A DNA stretch of 62,752 nt, from NCBI GenBank assembly GCA_031266805.1, contig JAISAH010000080.1, positions 1 to 62,752 of the forward strand, in the 5' to 3' direction. The notes below the pieces were generated by a model. That model worked only from the letters and a program-made list of their open reading frames with translations, searched no databases and was not told where the DNA came from. Source of the DNA: Gracilibacteraceae bacterium (GTDB lineage Bacteria; Bacillota; Desulfitobacteriia; Desulfitobacteriales; Syntrophobotulaceae). Position 1 is the stretch's first letter; each line of letters starts with the position of its first letter. A program made the translations under genes and the position numbers. Positions 45,020 through 54,616 of the stretch are shown here, in pieces.

Positions 45020-47125
45020 TCAACTCCTCGTCTTCTTTTTCTTAACGGGTTTGGATTGAGTCGCAGCCGGGGAAAATGTGTTTCGGGTAATCATCTCTCG
45101 CGCCTCGTTACCATATATGTCAATGAAATTTACCATAATGTTTACACCAAGACGTTCAAGGGGGAAAAAGACTTGCCAATCATTTTTTTGCATCTGATGA
45201 GCATCGGCTACGGCGTCCATATCAAAGATTTTACCGTTGTAATCGTAATCAAGCATAAGCATTGAAAAAGTTTCCCATTCGCCTTGCGTGTCCTTTCCAC
45301 GCAGTCGGGCGCGGCTCTTGAACGATTTGATTCTTAGACATGCTTCATCACAGTTCTCGCGTTTCACAATGCTGAGAGACCATTCCACTTTTGGCGGTTG
45401 AATAAAATCAAATCCGACTGCATTAACCGTTTCATTGACAGATGTTGCATCGTTTGGCTGTTGTAATGCGGAAAATTCCCTTTGGTGCAGTTCGTTGATG
45501 ATTGAATAAGGGATGCGTAGAGCATAGTAACGAATTCCCTCAAGATCAATGTAATCCTGTTGAAAGTCGAAAACACCTCTGGGCGCAACAATGAAAAATC
45601 GGTTACCGATTAGTTTGCCGACAGCGTTGTGGATGTCTTCAATGGTTTCCTCATCAATGCGTTTCCCTGGATTTTCACGATGATTGAATACCATTACGCT
45701 GGCTCTTCTGAGTTTGCCATCTAATCTCAGACCGCCGATCTCGTGTGGTTCATCCTTGCACCCAAACAATTGAAGGGCGAAGAAGCGCCAGTCGGCCCAC
45801 GGAAGTTGTTTAAGAGTGGAGAAGTCATAGAGTCCCGCATTGTAAAGGGTAAATGGTTTTGCATTAATATGCTTTCCCTTGTTGCCAATCTCAAGTTTTA
45901 AATTTAGCAATCGCTTTTGAATGGTATAAATGGACAGTTTGCCGCAATCTATGCTGATCCAACGGCGGCCAAGTTTTTCTGCGACTGCGCAAGTTGTGCC
46001 AGATCCAGCAAAAGCGTCAAGAACAATGTCCCTTGAATTAGTGATCATTCCAATAATCCTGGATAACAATGCTTCACTTTTTTCTGTGGGATATGCATTT
46101 GAAAAAGAATATGCGGAAATATCATTCCAAACATTGTTACATAGCACTGAATCAGACGCAGGAATGAAATATTCAGGCGTACCTGTAGAAGGTTTGGCTC
46201 TAATAAACTCCATACTGTCAATATCCGTTCCAATACGCTGAGAATATTCTTCAATTGTTTCATCATCAATGCGTTCTTTTTCATAGCGTACATAATTGTT
46301 CACAGCTACCCTTGCGCGGGATTCTTCCCAAGACCAATGCCTATTGGAGTTGGGTTTACGCCCAAACAGACTGTAATCCATGCCTGTTCGAAAATTTGGC
46401 GCATCAAATCCATGCCATCTTGGTCCTTTTTTAGCAACTTTCGTCGGCGGGAGCAACTGCGCCCCTTCCGACTTTGCATACAAAAGAATGGTATCAAACT
46501 CTTCGTTAAGTTTCCGGACTTTCTCTCGTTCATGGTTGCTTTTTTTGACACGGTTAACTATTATTTCATTACGGAAACTGTTTTCCCCAAAGATCTCATC
46601 CATGATGATTTTTATATAGTGTTTCTTTCTGTAATCCAGATGTACACAAATGAATCCATCTGGCGTCAAAAGCTTGCTCATGATAATTAAGCGTTGGCGT
46701 AAAAACTCTACAAATTCTGCACCTATGATTTTATCCTGATATGCTCTTTGTTCTTTACTACCAAGAAATTCTTTCTTTGTGGCAAACGGCGGATCAATGT
46801 AAATAAGCCGCACGCCAGGTGTTCCGTCAGCGTTAACGAGTTCTCCTTTTTCCTTCATTTTGAGCAGAGTTTTCATAACTTGCAAGTTGTCGCCAAAAAT
46901 GAGTTTGTTATGCCAATCGTCGCTGTTTTTACCGAAGGTGCTAACCGGTTGCAAAGGTACAGCCATAGTATCGGCAAGTATATCCTCTCCCCGCTCCTTA
47001 CCGTAGTAGACCAACTCGTATTCACGCTTCTCCGGCGGGAAGAAAATATGCGCCCACTCACTGGGTAATTCTTCGTCACGCTGTAGAATCTCAATAGCCA
47101 TCTGCCTGAATTCGTTATTCATCAT
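45020..47125 (-). CDS. Type III Mod-like adenine-N6 DNA methyltransferase
   Basis: Taken from MMNNEFRQM (47125), this is about 701 residues. It has a beta-class order: DPPF (111-114, within LIYIDPPFATK) comes before the SAM motif DAFAGSGTTCAVAEKLGRRW. The central region between them is the target-recognition part. The C-terminus is long, with an ERLGVNIMVNFIDIYGNEARE segment. It modifies one strand of an asymmetric site and gives specificity to Res. It starts a few bases after radC, forming one operon. Confidence 0.9.
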   Translation of the reverse strand: MMNNEFRQMAIEILQRDEELPSEWAHIFFPPEKREYELVYYGKERGEDILADTMAVPLQPVSTFGKNSDDWHNKLIFGDNLQVMKTLLKMKEKGELVNADGTPGVRLIYIDPPFATKKEFLGSKEQRAYQDKIIGAEFVEFLRQRLIIMSKLLTPDGFICVHLDYRKKHYIKIIMDEIFGENSFRNEIIVNRVKKSNHEREKVRKLNEEFDTILLYAKSEGAQLLPPTKVAKKGPRWHGFDAPNFRTGMDYSLFGRKPNSNRHWSWEESRARVAVNNYVRYEKERIDDETIEEYSQRIGTDIDSMEFIRAKPSTGTPEYFIPASDSVLCNNVWNDISAYSFSNAYPTEKSEALLSRIIGMITNSRDIVLDAFAGSGTTCAVAEKLGRRWISIDCGKLSIYTIQKRLLNLKLEIGNKGKHINAKPFTLYNAGLYDFSTLKQLPWADWRFFALQLFGCKDEPHEIGGLRLDGKLRRASVMVFNHRENPGKRIDEETIEDIHNAVGKLIGNRFFIVAPRGVFDFQQDYIDLEGIRYYALRIPYSIINELHQREFSALQQPNDATSVNETVNAVGFDFIQPPKVEWSLSIVKRENCDEACLRIKSFKSRARLRGKDTQGEWETFSMLMLDYDYNGKIFDMDAVADAHQMQKNDWQVFFPLERLGVNIMVNFIDIYGNEAREMITRNTFSPAATQSKPVKKKKTRS

Positions 47126-47135
47126 ATCACCATAA

Positions 47136-47864
47136 CTAAATAATCGTTGATAAAGCTTCGAGTTGCAACACGTCCAGAAGACCTGAATCAGAAAAACTGA
47201 ATATGTTGTCATCCGCGACAATTACATGGTCTAAAATTTTAATCCCAATCAATCGGCAAGCCGATATGATGTCAACCGTTAAAGACTTGTCTGCCACACT
47301 GGGGCTTGCATCGCCTGAGGGATGGTTATGCGCTACAATAAGTGCTGAAGCGTTTGTTTGCAGTGCTTTTATAACAATAGTACGCATATGCGGACGAACG
47401 CTATCTACAATCCCTTCTGCGATAAGCGCATCGTCTAGAAGTCTTCCCTGACGATTCACAAATGCCGTCCGAAAATGTTCCTCAGGCAACCCGCGCAACC
47501 GCACGGAAAAATAATCCACCGCTTGCTTCGAGCTCTTTATTATTGTTTTTTCCCGTACAGTGGGCAACGCGGCGCGTCGCCCCAGTTCCAGTGCGGCCAG
47601 CAGTTGCGCTTGTTTTGCTTTGCCAAGCCCCTTGATGCCATTCCACGCCGCAATCGGGGCAGCCATCATCTCCTGCAACGAGCCGAAACACTGCAGCAAC
47701 TCTCGGCCAAGTTCGACAGCGCTTTGCCCCTGTGTACCCACGCGGATGAGTATTGCAAGAAGTTCCGCGTCAGTAAGTGCATGTGACCCACGTGTCAATA
47801 AACGTTCTCGAGGACGTTCGTCCTCAGGCCATGATGTTATCCCGAGAGATAGCTTTTTCACCAC
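47136..47864 (-). CDS. radC: RadC-family JAB-domain protein
   Basis: This 242-residue protein starts at GTG 47864, with AGAGGA six to nine bases upstream. It has an N-terminal helix-hairpin-helix region (LLAILIRVGTQGQSAVELG, IKGLGKAKQAQLLAALELG) and a C-terminal JAMM fold with AHNHPSGDASPS. Despite the name, a repair role is doubtful. RadC genes often travel with mobile and defence loci. It is the first gene of the radC-mod-res-AAA_4 operon, with a TATACT -10 at 47915-47910. Confidence 0.9.
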   Translation of the reverse strand: MVKKLSLGITSWPEDERPRERLLTRGSHALTDAELLAILIRVGTQGQSAVELGRELLQCFGSLQEMMAAPIAAWNGIKGLGKAKQAQLLAALELGRRAALPTVREKTIIKSSKQAVDYFSVRLRGLPEEHFRTAFVNRQGRLLDDALIAEGIVDSVRPHMRTIVIKALQTNASALIVAHNHPSGDASPSVADKSLTVDIISACRLIGIKILDHVIVADDNIFSFSDSGLLDVLQLEALSTII

Positions 47865-47961
47865 ATGATTTCCTCTTTTCCGTATGGTTGTATATTTGCA
47901 CATAAACCAAGTATATCAAATTTCGAGCGAAAAACAAAAGCGAACGCACCCCCGAGTGTGA

Positions 47962-48609
47962 CTAAAATTTAAAATAGCGCACCGTTTCTTCCAGCGTTTT
48001 TCTGTCGCTGACAAACTTGTTGATCCCGTTTTCCGGGTCGGCGTACCCGATCGCTATGCCGATGGTGAGTTTGAGGTGGTCCGGGATCTCCAGCTCGCGC
48101 CTGAGCACGTCGGGAAAAAGGACCAGCGTGATCGCCGGTATGGTGGCGAGCCCCTGTTCGGCCGCCGCGAGCATGACGCTCTGCGAATATGCGCCGATGT
48201 CATAGAGCGACCATTCCGACAGGATCTTGTCCATGCAAATATAGAGGACCGCCGGCGCGTAAAACAGCGCCTGATTGAGTTCGCCGAAACGAGCGGCCGC
48301 CTCACCGCAGTCCCGCTTTATGCCGGGCTGAAGCGCGTGCATGCGCCCGAGCGCGTCCTCCGTCCACCGGGCCGGGCGGGGCGTCTCCAGATCGGCCTTG
48401 GCTTTCTGCGCGTACTTATCTTTGTAGGCGGCGCGGATCCGCTCCAGAGCGCCGCCGGCCGCGGCGAACACCTCCCAGGGCTGTGAATTCGCCCACGAGG
48501 GAGTGCGGGCCGCCGCCGTCAAAACAGCGTCGAGTTTCTCTCTTGCGACGGGAGCGGGTAAAAAGGCTCTGGTCGAACGCCGGGCGTTCAAAGCTTCGGT
48601 CACTGTCAT
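47962..48609 (-). CDS. Nitroreductase-family FMN oxidoreductase
   Basis: This 215-residue protein has ARRSTRAFLPAPVAREKLDAVLTAAARTPSWANSQPWEVF at the N-terminus, the FMN-binding Arg-Ser-x-Arg and Asn-x-Gln-Pro-Trp of nitroreductases, and AEQGLATIPA and IAIGYADPENGINKF near the end. It reduces nitro compounds, quinones or similar with NAD(P)H; substrate not predictable. Core-like GC marks the end of the island. Confidence 0.92.
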   Translation of the reverse strand: MTVTEALNARRSTRAFLPAPVAREKLDAVLTAAARTPSWANSQPWEVFAAAGGALERIRAAYKDKYAQKAKADLETPRPARWTEDALGRMHALQPGIKRDCGEAAARFGELNQALFYAPAVLYICMDKILSEWSLYDIGAYSQSVMLAAAEQGLATIPAITLVLFPDVLRRELEIPDHLKLTIGIAIGYADPENGINKFVSDRKTLEETVRYFKF

Positions 48610-48639
48610 GGAAAATTCCTCCTTTTTTTGGGCGCCCTA

Positions 48640-49722
48640 CTAAGATAACGGCAAAGTCATGGGCAAAGTCACGGTGAATACCGACCCTTTATCCAGCTCG
48701 CTTTCCGCGGAAACCAGGCCGCCGTGAAGCTCGACGGCTTTCTTGACCAAAGACAGCCCCAGACCGCTGCCGCCCAAAGAACGGTCGCGGGACTTGTCGG
48801 CCTTGTAAAACCGCTCGAAAATATGCGCTTTGTCTTCCGGGGCGATGCCGGCGCCGGTGTCTGAGATCCGGCAGACCGCGCTGTCCCCGTCGAGGGAAAG
48901 AGCGATGCCGACGCTGCCGCCGGGCGGCGTGAATTTGACGGCGTTGTGCAGCAGATTGACCCATACCTGCGAGAGCAGATCCTCATCGCCGGCGTAGGTT
49001 ATTTTCTGGAGTTCGGCCTCGACGCTGATATTTTTTTCCATCCACTGCGGCTCCAGCAGGAGCGCTATGTGTTCCAGCTGCTTATCCAAACGGTAGGCGC
49101 GCCTGCTGACGGCGGCGTCCCCCTCCAGCGCGGACAGCCGGAGCAGGTTGTCGCTGAGTTTGCTGAGGCGCTTGCTCTCGGCCTCGATGATATCGATATA
49201 ATGCGCGCGCTGGCCGGGCGTCAGGGCCCCGTCGCGCAGGAGGGCCGCAAACCCGCCGATGGAGGTGAGCGGCGACTGTATTTCGTGGGATACGTTGGAG
49301 ATAAAATCCTGCCGCAGGTTTTCCATCGAGCCCAGCTCCCGCGCCATCTTGTTGACGCTGGCCGCCAGTTCGGCGAACGGTTCGTTCTCATGGGCGGAGA
49401 CCCGCACGGTGAAATTCCCCCGGGCGATCTGGCTGAGGGCCTCCAGTGTTTCTTCCAATAATCCCCAGCGAGCGCTGTTTTGTTTTTTCCAGAAGGCGCT
49501 GTGACTGATCCAGAAGGACCCCAGCGCGGCCAGGCCTATGAACGCCGCGAAGCCGAAGAAAGAGACGGTGAGATGCGCCAGCCAGGGGATCGGACGGTCC
49601 ACCGGCGGAAAAATCAAGGCATACCCCGCCAGCCCCGCCATCTGGCAGCACAGCAAAACAGCGACCATGGCGGATATGCCGAGCGCCGCGCGCGCAGACA
49701 CAGGCGGCTGCCAGCGCTTCAT
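48640..49722 (-). CDS. Sensor histidine kinase with two membrane helices
   Basis: This 360-residue kinase has TM1 at ~14-37, an external loop of only about a dozen residues, and TM2 at ~50-74. A HAMP-like segment is at ~80-130, the H-box FISNVSHEIQSPLTSI (His146), the N-box VNLLHNAVKFTPPGG, and the G-boxes DTGAGIAPED and GGSGLGLSLVKK. The tiny loop resembles intramembrane-sensing kinases that respond to envelope stress. It overlaps its regulator by four bases. Confidence 0.93.
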   Translation of the reverse strand: MKRWQPPVSARAALGISAMVAVLLCCQMAGLAGYALIFPPVDRPIPWLAHLTVSFFGFAAFIGLAALGSFWISHSAFWKKQNSARWGLLEETLEALSQIARGNFTVRVSAHENEPFAELAASVNKMARELGSMENLRQDFISNVSHEIQSPLTSIGGFAALLRDGALTPGQRAHYIDIIEAESKRLSKLSDNLLRLSALEGDAAVSRRAYRLDKQLEHIALLLEPQWMEKNISVEAELQKITYAGDEDLLSQVWVNLLHNAVKFTPPGGSVGIALSLDGDSAVCRISDTGAGIAPEDKAHIFERFYKADKSRDRSLGGSGLGLSLVKKAVELHGGLVSAESELDKGSVFTVTLPMTLPLS

Positions 49723-50396
49723 CCCGTCACCTCCAGACGGTACCCCAACCCCCGCACGGTCGTGATCTTGAAGCCAGATCTCTCCGGGGGGAAACGCTCG
49801 CGCAGCCGCCCGATATGCACGTCCAGCGTGCGCTCATTGCCTTCAAAATCAAAGCCCCACACGTCTTCGATCAGCTGGTCGCGGGCAAAAGTCCGGCCCG
49901 GAGCGCCGCCTAATTTGAACAAAAGCTCAAATTCTTTCATCGGGATATCGCTGCGCGCGCCGCCGGTCATGACGGAGTAGCTGGTTTTATCCAAAACGAG
50001 AAAACCTATCCGCACCGTTTGCGCCGCCGCTATATGGTAGCGTTTCAGCAGCGCCTTCACCCGGACGACCAGTTCCATGCCCTCGAACGGCTTGGTGAGA
50101 TAGTCGTCGGCCCCCAGCTCAAAGCCCCTGACTTTATGGCCCAGTTCGCCTTTGGCGGTCAGCATCAGTATCGGCAGGTCCGCGTAGTACCGGCGGGCGT
50201 GGCGGCAAAATTCGTAGCCGTCCATTTCCGGCATCATGAGATCGAGGACGCAGAGGTCGACTTTGGCTTCGCCGAGTTTTTGCAGCGCGTCGCGCCCGTT
50301 TTTCGCCTCGCGCACGGAAAAACCCTCTCCGGCGAGCAGCGCCCCCGCCAGTTCCCGGATATACGGATCGTCGTCGATAACGAGAATCGCCGCCAT
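49719..50396 (-). CDS. OmpR/PhoB-type response regulator
   Basis: This 225-residue protein has a receiver with acidic pocket D8/D9, phosphorylation site D52 (VLDLMMPEMDG), LMLTAKGE and the KPF lysine. It also has a winged-helix domain (MKEFELLFKLGGAPGRTFARDQLIEDVWGF, RTLDVHIGRLRERF). It is paired with the kinase downstream and divergent from the giant leucine-rich-repeat gene, the obvious candidate target. Confidence 0.95.
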   Translation of the reverse strand: MAAILVIDDDPYIRELAGALLAGEGFSVREAKNGRDALQKLGEAKVDLCVLDLMMPEMDGYEFCRHARRYYADLPILMLTAKGELGHKVRGFELGADDYLTKPFEGMELVVRVKALLKRYHIAAAQTVRIGFLVLDKTSYSVMTGGARSDIPMKEFELLFKLGGAPGRTFARDQLIEDVWGFDFEGNERTLDVHIGRLRERFPPERSGFKITTVRGLGYRLEVTG

Positions 50397-50439
50397 ATGC
50401 TCACCCCTTCGTCAGGAAGCGCGCCCCTTGCTTCTTAAC

Positions 50440-50471
50440 GGTATTATACCGCTAAAAACAGGAATTTTCAA
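50440..50471 (-). promoter_or_regulatory. Promoter of the two-component operon with overlapping palindrome
   Basis: On the minus strand, TTGAAA (50471-50466), 17 bases, perfect TATAAT (50448-50443). CGGTAT-T-ATACCG (50440-50452) is centred on the -10 and could be an operator. Confidence 0.7.
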
Positions 50472-50517
50472 TGGCGGGATCCAAACATGGCGCATCCCTT
50501 CCCGTCACCTCCCTGCC

Positions 50518-50544
50518 CGTCATTCCGGCTTTATGCCGGAATCC
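50518..50544. repeat. Family A palindromic repeat between the two-component system and the LRR gene
   Basis: CGTCATTCCGG and its complementary arm flank a seven-base centre. The 292-base gap otherwise holds the two promoters. Confidence 0.85.
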
Positions 50545-50580
50545 AAAAAAATGGATCCGGAATGACCATGGAAAAACACC

Positions 50581-50611
50581 AGACTGTACCTTTTGTGCTA
50601 AAGACTGTACC
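50581..50611 (+). promoter_or_regulatory. Direct repeats upstream of the LRR gene
   Basis: AGACTGTACC occurs at 50581-50590 and 50602-50611, 21 bases apart (two helical turns). A TACAAT -10-like box follows at about 50632 with no good -35. Tandem sites in place of a -35 fit activation by an OmpR-type regulator, and one is encoded next door. Confidence 0.5.
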
Positions 50612-50688
50612 CCGCGGAAAATCAAGTCATGCTACAATAATACTGGATAGTTGTCTGGTAAATCCTAAATTCAAGGGAGGAAGTCGCC

Positions 50689-53600
50689 GTGAGAAAAAAT
50701 ATTTCAGCTATCGGACGCTGTATCGGGCGGCATTTGGGCGCCGCTCTGCTTCTGGCGCTTATCTGCGCTTTGCTGTTTGTTTTGCCGCCGCAAAGCCCGG
50801 TGGCGGAAGGCTCCGTGGTGACAGGACACGCGAGGTTTCTGACCTATGAAGTAACTGATGATACAGCCAAAACCGTCACCATCACCGACTGCAAATACAG
50901 AGAATTTTATGACGACTATGATATGATGGATTGGTATGGGCCAGCTGTGACCGACGAATTCCTCTCCGCCGACTTCGAGGCTATAGCGAACGCGGGCTAT
51001 ACCATCACGCGCATCGGGGCGGGCGCCTTTCGGGGCACAACTTTGGAAAATACCAGTAACAATCATCCTGAATTGAAAAACATCACATTCCCCGACGGTC
51101 TGCTCGCCATTGCGGAAAGCGCTTTTTCCTGGGGGTATCTCGAAAGTATTACCCTCCCCGACAGCCTGCTGGAAATCGGGGAAGACGCCTTTTGGGGCTG
51201 CGATAAACTTGTAAGCTGCGTTATTTCGAACAATTCCAGCCTCGAAACCATTGGGAAGAGCGCTTTTTTCGAGTGCTTTGCTCTTGCGACGATCAATCTG
51301 CCCTCCGGCTTGAAAAGCATTGGAGGAGGGGCTTTTAACGGCTGTTCGAGCTTGAGCGGAGTAACACTACCGGAGGGGCTGGAGACTATTGGAAATGGAG
51401 CTTTTCTCTTTTGCGAAAGCCTTATATCCATCAATATACCGACCGGCTGGACGACCATACCCCGGGGCGCTTTTAGCGGTATGGAGGGTCTTACGAGCAT
51501 TTCCATACCATCCACTATAACCACGATTGAGCGTGACGCCTTCGCGAACTCCAGTCTGACAAGCGTTACGATTCCAGCGTCCGTAAAAACGATGGGTCTT
51601 TACGTTTTTGAAAACTGCAAGGCGCTCGCAAGCGTCACGTTTGCGAGCGATTCCGCGTTGACCGACATAGGTCAGTATACTTTCACCGGCTGCACGGCGC
51701 TTGAAAGCATTAAGATCCCCAAAAGCGTACCCACGATACGCGCATATGACTTTTCCGGCTGTACGGCGCTCGAAAGCGTCACATTTGAACCCGGTTCCGC
51801 GCTGACCGCCATTTATCAGAACGCTTTTGAAGGATGCACGTCGCTTACCGATTTTGTGATCCCTTTAACTGTGAACTCGCTTGGCACCTTTGCATTTGCG
51901 GACTGTACGTCGCTAACCGAGATTACGATCCCCAAAAACGTACCCACACTGGGCACATCCGTATTTGAAGGCTGCTCCGCGCTCAAAAGCGTCACGTTTG
52001 AAGACGGGTCCGTGCTTACAACCATCGGAGCGAGCGCATTTAAAGACTGTACGAGCCTTGCGGACATCGACCCCCCGAACGGCGTGACGTCCATCGGGGC
52101 GAGAGCCTTTGAGAACTGCACGGCGCTCACTGAAATCACGATCCCCAATACCGTAACTGCGATAGAAGACTACGCGTTTACCGGTTGCACAAGCCTCGAA
52201 AGAGTCATATTTGAATCCGGCTCTGTACTCACCACCATCGGCGAGGGCGCGTTTACCGGTTGCACAAGCCTCGAAAGAGTCATATTTGAACCCGGCTCTG
52301 TACTCACCACCATCGGCGAGGGCGAGTTTAAAGGCTGCACCAGCCTTGCGGAAATAGTGCTTCCTGACAGTCTTGCGCCTACCGAAAGCGTCTACATGCC
52401 CATCGGCGTGAGCGCTTTTGAAGGCTGCATGAGCCTTGAGAAAATCAATATCCCTGACGGCGTTGATTCTCTCCCTCCTTCCGTCTTTTCCGGCTGTTCA
52501 AATTTGTCTGAGGTTGAGATTTCTGAGAAGTCGTCTCTCCTTAAATTCGGTTCCGACGTATTTAAGAACTGCAATAAGCTTGCGAGTATATTTCTGCCGC
52601 CGCGCATTGTCTGGATAGAACCGACCACGTTTGCGACAGATGACGTCTTGCCTGACGGAACGCCGCGCGACGTACTTCCGATCACCATCGGCGCCTTCTA
52701 TGACTCCTACGCTCTCTGGTGGGCGAAGGAATATGGCTATTCGTATCTCGTCGCTCCAAGCAGCTACGAAATGAAAGCAAACCGGCCGGACGCGATGTAC
52801 AAATACATCCCTTATGAATTTATCGCCAAGACGCGTGTCCCGTATAACGCCGGTCTGTACTTTGAACTTGACGAGGCGCTGCCGGATGGCTTAAATCTCT
52901 ACGACGGCATGACGCTTCCCGCAGACGCGCCGGCGGGGATACTGCCCGGCACAATCTACGGTTCCCCGCTGAACTATGAGGATTTCGAGAGTCCGGGTGT
53001 GACATTCACCATGACAGCCAAAAACATCGGCGCGGACGGCGCCGTCGCTGAGAACGGCTTCACAGCCTCCGCCACATTTACCATCACACTGGCGGATACG
53101 CCGGATAACCAATATTTGGAAGACTATGTCAACGAGTATGATTTTATGGCTGATCCCATACACGGCGGCGACGGGCGTATCGGCGTGTATAACCCCGATA
53201 CGGGCGAATATGAAATCATCGGTTATTACAATGCAATAGGCGACCTGATAATGCATATCGACGGTCCTTTCGAATTGTTTGACAGTTTTTGGATCGACGG
53301 TATCAAGAAAATACCGGTTGTGCATTACATCGCCGAAGACGGCAGCACCCGCGTCACCATTCTGGCCCAGACCATTCGGGAGCTTAACGACGGCGAACAC
53401 ACGGCGGCGGCCGCTTTCCGCCGGGCAAGCGATGATCCGGGAAACTTGGACATCGAGGCATACACAGCCTGGAATGATGATGAAAGCGGCAAATTCAGGG
53501 ATAATTTGGATGTGGTGGCGCAAAAATTCACCGTGATGCTGGCGGATCGTCCCGGCACGCCCGGCGGTAACGACGGCGGCGGCAATGGCGGTAACGATGG

Positions 53601-54489
53601 TAACGGCGGCAATGGCGGTAACGACGGATCCGGCGGCAATGACGGGACCGGCGGTAACGACGGATCCGGTGGCAACGGCGGAACCGGTGGCAATGATGGA
53701 ACCGGCGGTAATGGCGGAACCGGCGGTAATGATGGAACTGGCGGTAACGACGGAACCGGCGGGACTGGCGGTAGCGACGGCGCCGGTGGCACTGGCGGTA
53801 CAGGTACAGGCGGCGCCGGCGGCGCCGGCGATACCACCGGCGCTGCCGGAGACGGCGGCAATGCCGGCGACGCCGCGGAAACGGGAGACGACGCGGCTGA
53901 CAGCGCCGCGGCGGCGGAACCGGCCGCGCCCCCTGAAGCTCCCGCCGCGGTCGAAGCCCCGGCGGCGGTCGCCGCGGCTGATATTCCCGACGACGCGCCT
54001 GAGCTTCCCGCCGAAGGCGGACTCGAAACTCCCCCTGCGGAGGGCGCTGAGACCCCCAGTGATGAGGATTTACTCAGCGGACTGCCCATAGGTGAAGACG
54101 GGCGTTTCTACTTCACGCTGGACGGGAGCGGCGCGCCGCTGGAAGTGCGGATCGACATCCCGCTGCCGGAATTTGACAGCCTGTATTTTGACGGCGCCCT
54201 CTGGGCGGCGGACGCCGATTACGCGGTCCGCTCCGGCAGCACCGTGCTGACGGTCACAGCCGAGCGTCTCGAACCATATGAAGCGGGGACGCATACGCTG
54301 ACGGCCCGTTTTCAGTCACGCTCCGTGGAAATACCTTTTGAGCTGATAAAGACCGCCCCGTTATCCGAGGGCGATGAAACAAGCGCCTTCCCGGCCCCGA
54401 TCCTGGCCGCCCTCATAGTTCTGGCCGCAGCCGCCGGCGGAGCGGCAATCCTGACGGCGCGCAAGAAAGCGGCAAGCCGCCCGGAATAG
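50689..54489 (+). CDS. Giant BspA-like leucine-rich-repeat surface protein
   Basis: This 1266-residue protein has a GTG start with GGGAGG before it and a signal peptide (~1-40). About 25 LRR_5/BspA repeats (~70-640) carry the pattern AF-GC-SL--I-IP--V--IG. Two beta domains follow, then a Gly/Asn/Asp tract of GGNDG(T/S) repeats (~960-1060) and an Ala/Pro-rich stalk. A further beta domain precedes one C-terminal membrane helix (~1237-1257) and an RKK tail, without LPxTG. It is probably tethered by this helix and used for adhesion or binding. A family A half-repeat and a strong terminator follow. Confidence 0.9.
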   Translation: MRKNISAIGRCIGRHLGAALLLALICALLFVLPPQSPVAEGSVVTGHARFLTYEVTDDTAKTVTITDCKYREFYDDYDMMDWYGPAVTDEFLSADFEAIANAGYTITRIGAGAFRGTTLENTSNNHPELKNITFPDGLLAIAESAFSWGYLESITLPDSLLEIGEDAFWGCDKLVSCVISNNSSLETIGKSAFFECFALATINLPSGLKSIGGGAFNGCSSLSGVTLPEGLETIGNGAFLFCESLISINIPTGWTTIPRGAFSGMEGLTSISIPSTITTIERDAFANSSLTSVTIPASVKTMGLYVFENCKALASVTFASDSALTDIGQYTFTGCTALESIKIPKSVPTIRAYDFSGCTALESVTFEPGSALTAIYQNAFEGCTSLTDFVIPLTVNSLGTFAFADCTSLTEITIPKNVPTLGTSVFEGCSALKSVTFEDGSVLTTIGASAFKDCTSLADIDPPNGVTSIGARAFENCTALTEITIPNTVTAIEDYAFTGCTSLERVIFESGSVLTTIGEGAFTGCTSLERVIFEPGSVLTTIGEGEFKGCTSLAEIVLPDSLAPTESVYMPIGVSAFEGCMSLEKINIPDGVDSLPPSVFSGCSNLSEVEISEKSSLLKFGSDVFKNCNKLASIFLPPRIVWIEPTTFATDDVLPDGTPRDVLPITIGAFYDSYALWWAKEYGYSYLVAPSSYEMKANRPDAMYKYIPYEFIAKTRVPYNAGLYFELDEALPDGLNLYDGMTLPADAPAGILPGTIYGSPLNYEDFESPGVTFTMTAKNIGADGAVAENGFTASATFTITLADTPDNQYLEDYVNEYDFMADPIHGGDGRIGVYNPDTGEYEIIGYYNAIGDLIMHIDGPFELFDSFWIDGIKKIPVVHYIAEDGSTRVTILAQTIRELNDGEHTAAAAFRRASDDPGNLDIEAYTAWNDDESGKFRDNLDVVAQKFTVMLADRPGTPGGNDGGGNGGNDGNGGNGGNDGSGGNDGTGGNDGSGGNGGTGGNDGTGGNGGTGGNDGTGGNDGTGGTGGSDGAGGTGGTGTGGAGGAGDTTGAAGDGGNAGDAAETGDDAADSAAAAEPAAPPEAPAAVEAPAAVAAADIPDDAPELPAEGGLETPPAEGAETPSDEDLLSGLPIGEDGRFYFTLDGSGAPLEVRIDIPLPEFDSLYFDGALWAADADYAVRSGSTVLTVTAERLEPYEAGTHTLTARFQSRSVEIPFELIKTAPLSEGDETSAFPAPILAALIVLAAAAGGAAILTARKKAASRPE

Positions 54490-54527
54490 GCTTTGGGCAT
54501 AAAACCGGAATGACCGAAGGATCATAA

Positions 54528-54559
54528 AAAATAAAGTGGTCAACTGACCACTTTATTTT
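54528..54559. terminator. Bidirectional terminator between the LRR and FliD-like genes
   Basis: AAAATAAAGTGGTCA and its exact complement flank a two-base centre, with A- and T-rich ends suiting both directions. The arm AAATAAAGTGGTCA also occurs at the left end of the MITE-like element (61412-61425). Confidence 0.85.
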
Positions 54560-54616
54560 CACACACCGTTCCTTATCGAGAGACACATCGAGAATGATTA
54601 TGCCCGGATGATCATA

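Noticed and set aside
50704-51066. Minus-strand open frames opposite the LRR protein, including 53325-54089
   Set aside because: They reflect the repeated GGNDG and LRR codons read backwards (Pro/Ser-rich) and have no independent evidence.
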